From the NCBI GenBank assembly GCA_031553395.1, contig JAVBLR010000006.1, forward strand, positions 186,001-250,000: a stretch of 64,000 nucleotides of DNA, given 5' to 3'. The position numbers were made by a program, and so were the translations under genes. Positions 1-8,455 of this stretch are shown here, one piece after another. The stretch comes from WRGA01 sp031553395. GTDB lineage: Bacteria > Bacteroidota > Bacteroidia > Bacteroidales > WRGA01. The notes beneath the pieces were generated by a model. It worked only from the letters and a program-made list of their open reading frames with translations, made no database searches and had not been told where the DNA came from. Numbering within the stretch: position 1 is the stretch's first letter; every line of letters begins with the position of its first letter.

Positions 1-456
1 TTACGTCATCTCAAATATGTGATTGATCATGTTCCCGAAGGAACGGTTGAAAGCGTTTTGTCGTTTTGCCATTATTGCTTAAACGATGACGCGTTGGTTG
101 ATTATTTGGACTATTTCGAATCGAAAAATATCGGAGTCATTAATGCTTCTCCCTTTTCGATGGGATTATTGACCGAGCGTGGTGCTCCCGAATGGCATCC
201 CGCGCCGAAACCGCTGCAAGTTCTTTGCCGAAAGGCTGCCGACTATTGCAAGTCTAAGGGTAAATCAATCGAGCAATTGGCCGTAAAATATTCGACGAAC
301 AATCCTCGCATTGCAACAACGTTATTCAGTACCACTCGCCCCGAAGCAGTTCTCAAGAACATTGCTTGGACAGAGGAACCGTTGGATGAACAATTATTAA
401 AAGAAGTACAACAAATATTGGAGCCGCGTTTCCGCGACACATGGTTAAATTCATAA
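1..456 (+). CDS. Aldo/keto reductase, L-galactose/L-fucose 1-dehydrogenase-like (C-terminal part)
   Basis: The reading frame is open from base 1, so the N-terminal NADP-barrel strands and the catalytic tetrad lie outside the window. The visible 151 residues match the C-terminal half of the AKR family that includes plant L-galactose dehydrogenase: CHYCLND, then VINASPFSMGLL, then the PEWHPA segment. Such enzymes oxidise the anomeric carbon of L-galactose or its 6-deoxy analogue L-fucose to the lactone with NAD(P). The next genes, a lactonase-type amidohydrolase and a FucP-like permease, fit that role. Which of the two sugars is used cannot be told from the sequence. Confidence 0.85.
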   Translation, partial: LRHLKYVIDHVPEGTVESVLSFCHYCLNDDALVDYLDYFESKNIGVINASPFSMGLLTERGAPEWHPAPKPLQVLCRKAADYCKSKGKSIEQLAVKYSTNNPRIATTLFSTTRPEAVLKNIAWTEEPLDEQLLKEVQQILEPRFRDTWLNS

Positions 457-464
457 TATTGTAG

Positions 465-483
465 GGGCAGATCATATCTGCCC
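465..483. repeat. REP-like palindrome
   Basis: GGGCAGAT and ATCTGCCC form a perfect 8-bp stem around the loop CAT, between the aldo/keto reductase and the amidohydrolase. There is no T-run on the + side, so it looks like a short extragenic palindrome more than an intrinsic terminator. Confidence 0.5.
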
Positions 484-512
484 GGTTCGATACATTACAC
501 AAAAAGCACCAA

Positions 513-1430
513 ATGAAGATAATCGACGCACATGCCCATCTATGGCTTCGACAAGATACCGAGGTCAACGGGATGAAAATTCAAACATTGGAAGGAGGAA
601 AATCTCTTTTTATGGGAGAAATTCGTCAGATGCTTCCGCCTTTCATCATTGATGGGCGAAATACTGTTGAGATATTCCTTTCCAACATGGATTATGCGCA
701 AGTTTCATCTGCGGTGATAACACAGGAATATATCGACGGATTGCAAAATGATTATCTTTTTGAAGTTGAACGGAAATATCCCGATCGCTTTTTGTGTTGC
801 GCGATGGTTGATTGTCGGAAGCCCGGTTATTTGAAACACGGAAAAGAATTGATCGATCAAGGTTTCAACGCAATGAAAATTCCTGCGCAACGATTGATAA
901 TGCCCGATAAAAGGGTCTTTCTGACATGTGACGAGATGATGGATTTATTCAAGTTAATGGAAGAAAACAACATTATTTTTTCCGTTGATTTGGCTGATGG
1001 AGATATTCAAGTCAAAGAAATGGAAGAAATTATTTCCGAATGTCCGAAATTGAAAATCGCGATCGGTCATTTCGGGATGGTAACTTGTCCGGGATGGCAG
1101 GAGCAAATCAAATTGGCCCGTCACAAGAACGTAATGATCGAATCGGGAGGAATTACTTGGCTTTTCAATGATGAATTTTATCCGTTTACGGGAGCCGTTT
1201 GGGCGATCAAGGAAGCCGCATCGCTTGTTGGCATGAATAAGTTGATGTGGGGTTCCGATTATCCGCGAACTATCACGGCAATTACATATCGGATGTCGTA
1301 TGATTTCGTGTTGAAGTCAAATCTGTTGTCAGACGAAGAAAAAGTTTTGTTTTTGGGTGAGAACGCAAGAACATTTTATGGCTTCGAGAACTTAAAAGAA
1401 TTACCGTACATTAAAAATATGTCTGAATAA
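513..1430 (+). CDS. Amidohydrolase_2 family hydrolase, probable sugar-acid lactonase
   Basis: A 305-residue TIM-barrel metallohydrolase. The N-terminal strand carries the metal-binding DAHAH motif (residues 5-9), a conserved IGHFG histidine lies near residue 185, and the terminal-strand WGSDYPR supplies the last metal or catalytic Asp. There is no signal peptide, so it is cytoplasmic. Members of this family hydrolyse lactones of L-fuconate, L-rhamnonate or L-galactonate. Position after an L-galactose/L-fucose dehydrogenase-like gene and 3 bp before a FucP-like permease supports a lactonase opening the product of that dehydrogenase. The substrate is inferred from context; the family also contains decarboxylases. 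Confidence 0.75.
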   Translation: MKIIDAHAHLWLRQDTEVNGMKIQTLEGGKSLFMGEIRQMLPPFIIDGRNTVEIFLSNMDYAQVSSAVITQEYIDGLQNDYLFEVERKYPDRFLCCAMVDCRKPGYLKHGKELIDQGFNAMKIPAQRLIMPDKRVFLTCDEMMDLFKLMEENNIIFSVDLADGDIQVKEMEEIISECPKLKIAIGHFGMVTCPGWQEQIKLARHKNVMIESGGITWLFNDEFYPFTGAVWAIKEAASLVGMNKLMWGSDYPRTITAITYRMSYDFVLKSNLLSDEEKVLFLGENARTFYGFENLKELPYIKNMSE

Positions 1431-1433
1431 AAA

Positions 1434-2690
1434 ATGAAAAAGAATAACTACACACTTCCGTTGGCGCTTATATTCAGCCTGTTTTTCATTTGGGCGATCA
1501 GTGCAAGTCTTTTGCCGACAATGATCCGTCAATTGATGAAAACCTGCGAACTGACGACCTTTGAAGCTTCATTTACCGAAACAGCCTATTGGTTGGCCTA
1601 TTTCATATTCCCCATTCCGATCGCCATGTTTATGAAGCGATTCAGCTATAAAGCGGGAATTATTGTCGGATTGCTTATCGCGGCTTTTGGAGGATTATTG
1701 TTTTTTCCTGCTGCAATGATAAAAGAATATTGGGCGTACCTGACAATCTTTTTCATCATTGCCACCGGTATGTGTTACCTGGAAACGGCAGCCAATCCCT
1801 ACGTAGCAGTATTGGGAGATCCGAAAACTTCTTCGCGCCGATTGAATCTGGCCCAATCGTTCAACGGTTTGGGAGCCTTTATTTCGGCTATGTTTTTAAG
1901 TAAATTGGTATTGAGCGGATATGATTATACGCGTGAAACATTACCTGCCGGTTATCCCGGAGGATGGGAAGGATATATTCAATTCGAAACGGATGCCATG
2001 AAGTTACCGTATCTTATTTTGGCCGTCCTGTTGATTTTGATCGCACTCGTTTTCATATTTACGCATTTGCCGAAAATTAAGGAAGGAGATCATGTTGAAG
2101 GTGATACCAAAGGCGAAAAACTGATTGACTTTAAAGTTTTGAAGCGTTCTCATTTACGCAAAGGAGTCATTGCTCAATTTTTTTATAACGGAGGACAAAC
2201 AGCCATCTTCAGTTTATTTTTGGTTTATACGTGTAAATACATGGAAATGCCCGAATCGACCGCGACGACTTTCAACGGGATATTCATGCTCGCGTTCCTC
2301 TTAGGTCGATGGATCGGAACGTTCCTGATGAAAAAATACAACCCGCAAGACATGCTTGTTTTTTACGCTATTGCTTGTGTCGTTTTGTGCGGAGTAGTAG
2401 TCGCGTTTGGCGGTTGGATCGGCGTATACGCGTTCATCGGCATCGGATTTTTCATGTCTATCATGTATCCGACACAGTTTTCGTTGGCCCTTAAAGATCT
2501 GGGTAAAGATACGAAAAGCGGATCGGCATTTTTGGTTATGGCTATCGTTGCCAATGCTTGTATCCCGCAATTAACAGCATATATTATGCATCATAATGAA
2601 CACATTTATCAAATCGCTTATATCATTCCGTTGATTTGTTTCATTTATTGCGCTTACTACGGAAAGAAAGGATATAAGGTCATTAATTAA
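1434..2690 (+). CDS. Major facilitator superfamily L-fucose permease-like transporter
   Basis: 418 residues with about 12 hydrophobic segments. The segment ETAANPYVAVLG followed by RLNLAQSFNGLGA is the hallmark of the FucP/GluP proton-sugar symporters, and its Glu corresponds to the proton-coupling Glu of E. coli FucP. It starts 3 bp after the amidohydrolase stop, so the two genes are cotranscribed. It probably imports the sugar that the aldo/keto reductase oxidises. FucP homologues in this phylum also transport other hexoses, so L-fucose is the best guess and is not proven. Confidence 0.85.
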   Translation: MKKNNYTLPLALIFSLFFIWAISASLLPTMIRQLMKTCELTTFEASFTETAYWLAYFIFPIPIAMFMKRFSYKAGIIVGLLIAAFGGLLFFPAAMIKEYWAYLTIFFIIATGMCYLETAANPYVAVLGDPKTSSRRLNLAQSFNGLGAFISAMFLSKLVLSGYDYTRETLPAGYPGGWEGYIQFETDAMKLPYLILAVLLILIALVFIFTHLPKIKEGDHVEGDTKGEKLIDFKVLKRSHLRKGVIAQFFYNGGQTAIFSLFLVYTCKYMEMPESTATTFNGIFMLAFLLGRWIGTFLMKKYNPQDMLVFYAIACVVLCGVVVAFGGWIGVYAFIGIGFFMSIMYPTQFSLALKDLGKDTKSGSAFLVMAIVANACIPQLTAYIMHHNEHIYQIAYIIPLICFIYCAYYGKKGYKVIN

Positions 2691-2692
2691 GT

Positions 2693-2726
2693 TAAGAGTT
2701 AAAAGTTAAGAATTAAGAGTTATAAA
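2693..2726. repeat. Single oligomer arm, GTTAAGA/GTTAAAA units
   Basis: Tandem imperfect heptamers (GTTAAGA, GTTAAAA, GAATTAAGA) follow the permease stop. They are the same words as in the two-armed hairpin at 9606-9691, but no matching second arm is present here. It may be a degenerate or half copy of that element type. Confidence 0.45.
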
Positions 2727-2769
2727 TACAGCTATTGTATGCTGAGAGGCAATAGTATAGTGTAATATT

Positions 2770-2822
2770 GATAAATCCCCCGACTGCGTAGCAGTCAAGC
2801 CTTTTTAACTTGGGGATTTATC
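2770..2822. repeat. Nested (cruciform-like) intergenic palindrome
   Basis: The outer arms GATAAATCCCC (2770-2780) and GGGGATTTATC (2812-2822) are perfect complements. Inside them GACTGC (2782-2787) and GCAGTC (2791-2796) form a second hairpin. The structure lies between the permease and the zinc dehydrogenase genes and resembles a short mobile REP/MITE-type sequence. Confidence 0.55.
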
Positions 2823-2871
2823 CCCAAAGTAGTAACCCTGTAAAATCGAATCAACAAACGAACAAGACATA

Positions 2872-3888
2872 ATGAAAGCAATTCAAATTATTCAACCCGG
2901 AGAAATGAAGGTTGTTGAAATCGAAAAACCGGAAATAAAATCCGACGAAGTTCTCGTCAGAATAAAATATGTCGGATTTTGCGGATCTGATTTAAATACA
3001 TACGCCGGCAAAAATCCGATGGTAAAATTGCCCGTTATTCCCGGACATGAAATCGGAGCTGTGATAGAATATGTTGGAAAGGATGTACCCTCGCACTTGA
3101 AAGCGGGTATGTCATGTACGGTAAATCCTTACACTGCTTGCGGAAGTTGTTCTTCGTGTCGCAACGGTCGACCGAATGCCTGTCGGTTTAATCAGACATT
3201 CGGTGTTCAACGAGACGGTGCGATGTGTGAATACATTGCTGTTCCTTGGAATAAAATCATTGCCGATAAGGAAATTACACCGAAAGATTTTGCATTGGTA
3301 GAGCCGATGAGCGTAGGATTTCATGCCGTTGCGAGAGCGGAAGTGACGGATCTGGATACCGTTATGGTAATCGGTTGCGGCATGATCGGAGTGGGGGCCA
3401 TTGTAAGGGCTGCATTGAGAGGAGCCAAAGTGATTGCCGTTGATGTGGATGTAAATAAGTTGGCACTTGCAAAATGTTTGGGAGCTGCACATACAATCAA
3501 CTCCATGACTGAAAATGTACATGAACGTCTCATGTCCATGACCGATGATTTCGGTCCCGATGTCGTTATTGAAGCAGTCGGAGCACCGATCACGTATCAA
3601 ACGGCCATCAACGAAGTTGCTTTTACGGGAAGAGTTGTATGCATAGGTTATGCGAAAACCGATATTGCATTCGAAACCAAGAACTTCGTGCAAAAAGAGA
3701 TGGATATCCGAGGATCACGTAATGCCATGCCGGAAGATTTTCGTGCCGTAATGAAGTATATGAAGCGCGGCATTTGTCCGACGGAAGAACTTATCAGCGG
3801 TGTGTATAAACCGGAACAGGCAGAAGGTGCCATGAAACGTTGGATGGCGGAACCGGGAAAAGTTTTCAGAATTTTAATTGAATTCTAA
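2872..3888 (+). CDS. Zinc-dependent medium-chain alcohol dehydrogenase (sugar/sugar-acid type)
   Basis: 338 residues. The catalytic zinc ligands lie in GFCGSD and PGHE, the structural zinc cluster is CGSCSSCRNGRPNAC, and the Rossmann segment is VIGCGMIGVGAI. The family includes sorbitol, L-threonine and L-galactonate 5-dehydrogenases. In this cluster it could oxidise a sugar acid or 2-keto-3-deoxy acid produced upstream, or act as an LgoD-like L-galactonate dehydrogenase. The 180-bp gap before it holds two repeats, so cotranscription with the permease is plausible but not shown. Confidence 0.85.
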   Translation: MKAIQIIQPGEMKVVEIEKPEIKSDEVLVRIKYVGFCGSDLNTYAGKNPMVKLPVIPGHEIGAVIEYVGKDVPSHLKAGMSCTVNPYTACGSCSSCRNGRPNACRFNQTFGVQRDGAMCEYIAVPWNKIIADKEITPKDFALVEPMSVGFHAVARAEVTDLDTVMVIGCGMIGVGAIVRAALRGAKVIAVDVDVNKLALAKCLGAAHTINSMTENVHERLMSMTDDFGPDVVIEAVGAPITYQTAINEVAFTGRVVCIGYAKTDIAFETKNFVQKEMDIRGSRNAMPEDFRAVMKYMKRGICPTEELISGVYKPEQAEGAMKRWMAEPGKVFRILIEF

Positions 3889-4124
3889 TTATAGTATAGA
3901 CGCAAGAACTAAGAATCAAGAACCAAGACTGAAGAAGAAAAGAGCAGACTTTGAAAGACAAGAGTCGAAAGTTTTACTATCTTTTGTCTGAATTTGAAAA
4001 TATAAAGTCAAGATGACCTCTAATTTGATTAGTTATTTGTTTTACAGATAATTATACTCTTGAATCTTAAGCCTTGAATCTATATAAGAAGCAAGGTAAT
4101 CGTAAAACATTATAGATTTAAACA

Positions 4125-5717
4125 ATGACAAAAAATATCATAGCAAGTATATTCATTTTATTATTGTCGGTATCCCTTGTTAAAGCGGAAACAATCGACA
4201 TTACGAAATTCGGAGGAAAACCCGACAGTAAAACGTCCAATACGACTGTCATCAAAAAAGCAATCGATAAACTTTCGGCACAAGGAGGCGGCACGTTGTA
4301 TTTTCCTGCCGGAACATACCTCACGGGACCGATTGTGTTGAAAAGCAATATAACCATTGACATCGAATCCGGAGCAACACTGCTTTTCTCCGATGATTTT
4401 TCGGAGTATACGCCGTTTGTCGAAATGCGCTACGAAGGAGTAGTCATGAAAAGTTTTTGTCCGTTTTTCTATGCGTATGAACAAGAAAATATTACCATTA
4501 AAGGACAAGGAAAAATAGACGGAAACGGAAAACGTTGGTGGTATGCCACTTTCTCGATTGAAGGAGCTCACAAAGATGATGCATTCAGGAAAGAAATAGA
4601 GAAATATCAACAAATGTGGGAAAAGGAGAATTCTGGATTTCAAGTAGAAGAACAATCGGATTGGAAGCGTACACTCGGAAAGAAATTCTTTCGCCCTCCG
4701 TTCATTCAACCATATAAATGTAAAAACTTCAAAGTGGAAGGTATTACGATTGTTAATTCTCCGTTTTGGACGGTCAATCCCGAATTTTGCGAGAATGTAA
4801 CGATTCACGGCATTACCATAAATAATCCCGATGCTCCGAATACGGACGGTATCAATCCCGAATCTTGCAAAAACGTACATATTTCCGATTGCCACATTTC
4901 CGTAGGTGATGATTGTATTACCTTGAAATCGGGCCGCGATTTGCAAGGACGTCAATACGGTGTACCTTGCGAAAACATAACCATTACCAATTGCACGATG
5001 CTTTCGGGACACGGAGGCGTTGTTATCGGCAGTGAAATGTCGGGTGATGTTCGTAAAGTAACCATTTCCAATTGCGTATTTGACGGAACGGATCGAGGTA
5101 TTCGTATTAAAGCTGCACGAGGAAGAGGCGGAATCGTTGAGGAAATTCGCGTGAGCAATATCGTTATGAAAAATATCGAGAAAGAGGCTATCGTTCTGAA
5201 TCTTTTTTATGCCAATGTGCCGGCGGAACCGGTATCCGAGCGCACTCCCATATTTCGTAACATTCATATCTCGGATCTGACAGGGTCCGAAGTTAATGCA
5301 GCTTGCGTGATCAAAGGAATTGAAGAAATGCCTGTTGAAAATATTTCTTTTTCCGGTATTAATATCGATGCTAAAACCGGTTTCGATATTGATAAAGCGC
5401 ACAATATCTCAATATCCGATGTGTATGTGAATACCGAAATCGGAGCACCGTTTAAAATTTCCGATACACAAGAAATGCGGATAAATAATGTATTTACGAC
5501 AAAGCCGATTGCCGATAAGTCACTTATTGAAATGAATAACGTACAAAATGTGTTTATTACAGGATGTTTTCCAGTAAGCGGCAGCGCGGCGTTTTTAAAG
5601 CTGAACGGAGCGGATACGAATAATATCATATTGATGAATAATTATACGGAAAGATTGACTACTCCGATCATAAAGGGCACAGAGGTGAAAAATGAAGCAG
5701 TGATAATTCAAGAATAA
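4125..5717 (+). CDS. Secreted glycoside hydrolase family 28 (polygalacturonase-like)
   Basis: 530 residues beginning with a typical signal peptide ending near residue 21 (SLVKA). The right-handed beta-helix carries all four GH28 signatures: NTDG (239-242), GDD (261-263), GHG (295-297) and RIK (327-329). These contain the three catalytic aspartates. GH28 enzymes cleave galacturonosyl bonds in homogalacturonan or rhamnogalacturonan. No lipobox is seen, so it is predicted to be periplasmic or secreted. It links the cytoplasmic sugar-acid genes to pectin-derived substrates. Whether it acts on polygalacturonate, on rhamnogalacturonan, or as an exo-xylogalacturonase cannot be decided here. Confidence 0.9.
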   Translation: MTKNIIASIFILLLSVSLVKAETIDITKFGGKPDSKTSNTTVIKKAIDKLSAQGGGTLYFPAGTYLTGPIVLKSNITIDIESGATLLFSDDFSEYTPFVEMRYEGVVMKSFCPFFYAYEQENITIKGQGKIDGNGKRWWYATFSIEGAHKDDAFRKEIEKYQQMWEKENSGFQVEEQSDWKRTLGKKFFRPPFIQPYKCKNFKVEGITIVNSPFWTVNPEFCENVTIHGITINNPDAPNTDGINPESCKNVHISDCHISVGDDCITLKSGRDLQGRQYGVPCENITITNCTMLSGHGGVVIGSEMSGDVRKVTISNCVFDGTDRGIRIKAARGRGGIVEEIRVSNIVMKNIEKEAIVLNLFYANVPAEPVSERTPIFRNIHISDLTGSEVNAACVIKGIEEMPVENISFSGINIDAKTGFDIDKAHNISISDVYVNTEIGAPFKISDTQEMRINNVFTTKPIADKSLIEMNNVQNVFITGCFPVSGSAAFLKLNGADTNNIILMNNYTERLTTPIIKGTEVKNEAVIIQE

Positions 5718-5807
5718 GAGAATATATCGGAAGTTAATCGGAAGGTACCTGAAGTTGCAAATACTTCGATATATTCCGATTAACTTCCGGTGCATTCCGA
5801 TAACTTC
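5718..5807. repeat. Intergenic hairpin with oligomer arms (CGGAAGTTAAT type)
   Basis: CGGAAGTTAATCGGAA (5728-5743) is perfectly complementary to 5774-5789. A further partial copy (TTCCGATAACTTC) follows. Each arm is a reiterated GGAAGTTAA word. It lies between the GH28 and aldolase genes and shares words with the element at 48828-48866. Confidence 0.7.
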
Positions 5808-5843
5808 TTTTTAAAAGTTAACATAACACTAATATATATACGA

Positions 5844-6740
5844 ATGAACAAAAAATATGCGGGAGTAGTTGTTCCGATGATTACTCCTTTAACAAAGGAA
5901 CGCAAGATCGACGTTAATGCCGTTGAGAGAATAATGAAATTATTTGCCGAGAACAATATTTCTCCGTTAGTTCTCGGAACAACGGGAGAATCGTCTTCCG
6001 TCGGAAAAGCTGAAAGTCTTGTTTTCGTGGAGGCTGCGGTTAAATACAAAGGTGCCGGTCAAACTATTTACGCAGGGTTGGTTGGCAATAACGAAGAAGA
6101 GCTTTTCGAGCGTGCGGAATTGTATGCAAAGGCCGGAGCTGATGTTGTGGTTGCTACATTACCTGCGTATTATATTTTAACTCCCGAACAAATGGAAGGC
6201 TTTTATACACGATTGGCAGATAAAAGTTCTTGCCCGATTATGATGTATAATATCAAAGCGACTACGCAAATGACTATTCCGCTTGATGTTGTGAACAGAC
6301 TGAGCAAGCATTCGAATATTGCGGGACTAAAAGATTCCGAGCGGGATTTTGATCGGATGATGACATGCATCGAGACATATAAAAACAATCCGGATTTTTC
6401 TTACTTCTGCGGATGGGGAGCACAAGGTTTCAACAGCTTGAGAATGGGTGCCGACGGAATAGTGCCGAGCACGGGAAATATTGCTCCGGAAATGTATAAA
6501 GCCCTGTATGACGCATACAAAAAAGGAGATAATATCTCCGCCGAAAAATACCAGGAACAAACCGATAAAGTAGCAGTTGTATATCAAAAAGACAGAACAC
6601 TCGGAGAATCGTTGGCTGCATTGAAAGTATTGATGACGACAAAAAATATTTGTCAAGCCTATATGATGCCGCCGCTTTCGGAATTATCGTCCGAGCAAGA
6701 AGAAATTGTGAAAAAGAATTTTTCAACCTTAACCATCTGA
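5844..6740 (+). CDS. DHDPS/N-acetylneuraminate lyase family aldolase
   Basis: 298 residues from the ATG at 5844. An upstream in-frame ATG at 5790 falls in the repeat and would add 18 unconserved residues. A class I aldolase barrel: GTTGES (45-50), the conserved Tyr135 in MMYN and the Schiff-base Lys163 in GLKD. Family members include dihydrodipicolinate synthase, KDG aldolase and 2-keto-3-deoxy sugar-acid aldolases. Here a catabolic role is likely, splitting a 2-keto-3-deoxy acid to pyruvate and an aldehyde. It is followed after 11 bp by the symporter gene. Confidence 0.85.
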   Translation: MNKKYAGVVVPMITPLTKERKIDVNAVERIMKLFAENNISPLVLGTTGESSSVGKAESLVFVEAAVKYKGAGQTIYAGLVGNNEEELFERAELYAKAGADVVVATLPAYYILTPEQMEGFYTRLADKSSCPIMMYNIKATTQMTIPLDVVNRLSKHSNIAGLKDSERDFDRMMTCIETYKNNPDFSYFCGWGAQGFNSLRMGADGIVPSTGNIAPEMYKALYDAYKKGDNISAEKYQEQTDKVAVVYQKDRTLGESLAALKVLMTTKNICQAYMMPPLSELSSEQEEIVKKNFSTLTI

Positions 6741-6751
6741 TACCTTAATTT

Positions 6752-8323
6752 ATGCAGAACAACTTACATTGGATCGATTATTTGATTGTTATCATAACCG
6801 TCCTGTCTACCATTGGCATCGGAGCTTATTTTGCCCGAGGACAGAAAAGTTCCGATAAATATTTTGCGGGAGGAAAGAATTTCCCTTCATGGGTAATCGG
6901 TATTTCTATTTTTGCAACATTAATCAGTAGTGTAACATTTTTAGCTTATCCCGCTGCTGCCTATAAATCCAATTGGATTTTATTGGTACAAGGCTTAATG
7001 GTTCCGATTGTACTTGTCGGAATGATTTGGTTTATTGTGCCACTTTTCCGTAAAGTGATACGTCTCAGTACATATGAGTATTTTGAAAGAAGATTCGGTT
7101 TCTTGGCAAGAATGTACAGTTCCATTGCCTTTACGCTTACGCATTTTTCGAAAATGGGAACGGTGTTATACCTTTTAGCGTTAGCTATGAACGCCGTTGC
7201 CGGGTTTGATGTATCCGGAATTATTATCGTTTTGGGAATCTCTATTGTGATTTTGACGCTGTTGGGAGGAATCGAAGCCGTTATATGGATGGACGTTATT
7301 CAAGGATTCTTATTGATCGGAGGAGGATTGTTATGTTTCGGAATTCTCTTGTTTGCTCCTGAAGGAGGCCCAAGCGTTGTTATTGAAAAAGCATTTGAAT
7401 GGGATAAAGTAGGTTTCGGTCCTTACGATATTGATTTTACGAAGTTGACATTCATTGTCATGGTATTTAACGGGATTTTCTATGCCGTGCAAAAATACGG
7501 AACGGATCAAACGATCGTACAACGTTATTTGACGGCAAAAGACGATAAGGGTGCAAAAAAAGCGGCTTATATCGGTGTTTTTATGAGTGTGCCCGTATGG
7601 ACATTGTTCATGTGTATAGGAACGGCATTGTATGTATTTTATCATCTTCCGTCAAGTCCCGCGCTTCCCGAAGGGATTATCACCGATGAAGTATTTCCGT
7701 ATTTCATCAAAACGGAATTACCGGTTGGAGTTATCGGATTGGTATTGGCTGCGCTTATCTCTGCCGCCATATCAAGTTTGGATGCCGATATGAACAGTTT
7801 AGCCGCGGTTGGAGTACAGGATTACTATCAACGTTTTAAGCCTAATTGCACAGATAAGCAAAAATTGAGGATGGGACGTATTTTGGTTGTGGTTGCCGGT
7901 TTGGGTTGCATCGGAGTTGCCTTGCTGTATAATTATTGGGGTGGAGAAGGCGTACTCGGAATTATATTTGAATTATATGCCATTTTCTCGGCCGGTATCG
8001 TAGGTATCTTTTTGTTGGGATTGTTCAGCAAAAGAGCAAACAGGCAAGGGCTTTATGTCGGATTGGCAGCATGTATCCTGTTTACGGCTTATGCGTTATT
8101 GACATCTACCAAAATAGAGATCGGCGGAAACGAACGTTTTATACTGGATTTTGGAAAATACAATTTCCCGCATCATAAGTACATGTTGGGTGTGTACAGT
8201 CATGTCATCGTTCTTGTGGTCGGCTATTTGGCAAGTTTCTTCTTTAAAAAAGATGAAAACTTAGATGAGAACCTGACTGTATACGGTTATTTAAAACAAT
8301 TGAAGGAAAGCAAGACAAAATAA
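6752..8323 (+). CDS. Sodium:solute symporter (SSS/SGLT family)
   Basis: 523 residues with about 13 hydrophobic segments. Features typical of the SSS family are KYFAGGKNFPSWVIG near the N-terminus, the TLLGGIEAVIWMDVIQ segment, and AALISAAISSLDADMNSLA in the region that forms the second sodium site. It probably imports an acidic sugar or oligosaccharide released by the GH28 enzyme; the closest functional class is the SGLT/sialic acid/galacturonate-type carriers. It lies between the aldolase and the iron alcohol dehydrogenase on the same strand. The substrate is inferred from neighbours only. Confidence 0.85.
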   Translation: MQNNLHWIDYLIVIITVLSTIGIGAYFARGQKSSDKYFAGGKNFPSWVIGISIFATLISSVTFLAYPAAAYKSNWILLVQGLMVPIVLVGMIWFIVPLFRKVIRLSTYEYFERRFGFLARMYSSIAFTLTHFSKMGTVLYLLALAMNAVAGFDVSGIIIVLGISIVILTLLGGIEAVIWMDVIQGFLLIGGGLLCFGILLFAPEGGPSVVIEKAFEWDKVGFGPYDIDFTKLTFIVMVFNGIFYAVQKYGTDQTIVQRYLTAKDDKGAKKAAYIGVFMSVPVWTLFMCIGTALYVFYHLPSSPALPEGIITDEVFPYFIKTELPVGVIGLVLAALISAAISSLDADMNSLAAVGVQDYYQRFKPNCTDKQKLRMGRILVVVAGLGCIGVALLYNYWGGEGVLGIIFELYAIFSAGIVGIFLLGLFSKRANRQGLYVGLAACILFTAYALLTSTKIEIGGNERFILDFGKYNFPHHKYMLGVYSHVIVLVVGYLASFFFKKDENLDENLTVYGYLKQLKESKTK

Positions 8324-8444
8324 AAGTAATATGTGAAAAGTAAAAAAATAAAAAGTAATGGCATGAGTATGTCCCGAAAATAGTATAAGTTATTTTAATG
8401 ATGTACTTAATCTTTTACTTTTTACCTTTTACTTTTTACTTTAA
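8324..8444. repeat. Intergenic hairpin with AAAAGTA-type oligomer arms
   Basis: The left part carries AAAAGTAA/GAAAAGTAAAAAA words (8322-8360). The right part is a run of CTTTTACTTTTTAC units (8411-8442), its reverse complement. It lies between symporter and dehydrogenase genes of the same strand. Confidence 0.6.
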
Positions 8445-8455
8445 AACAGATTATT

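Noticed and set aside
2309..2494. 61-codon + strand frame inside the permease gene
   Set aside because: Out-of-frame shadow with no start context or domain.
3112..3693. 193-codon minus-strand frame
   Set aside because: Shadow of the zinc alcohol dehydrogenase, whose zinc ligands and Rossmann motif are intact.
4161..5402. 413-codon open frame on the minus strand
   Set aside because: It is the antisense shadow of the GH28 gene, which has a signal peptide and all four catalytic motifs; the antisense product shows no recognisable domain.
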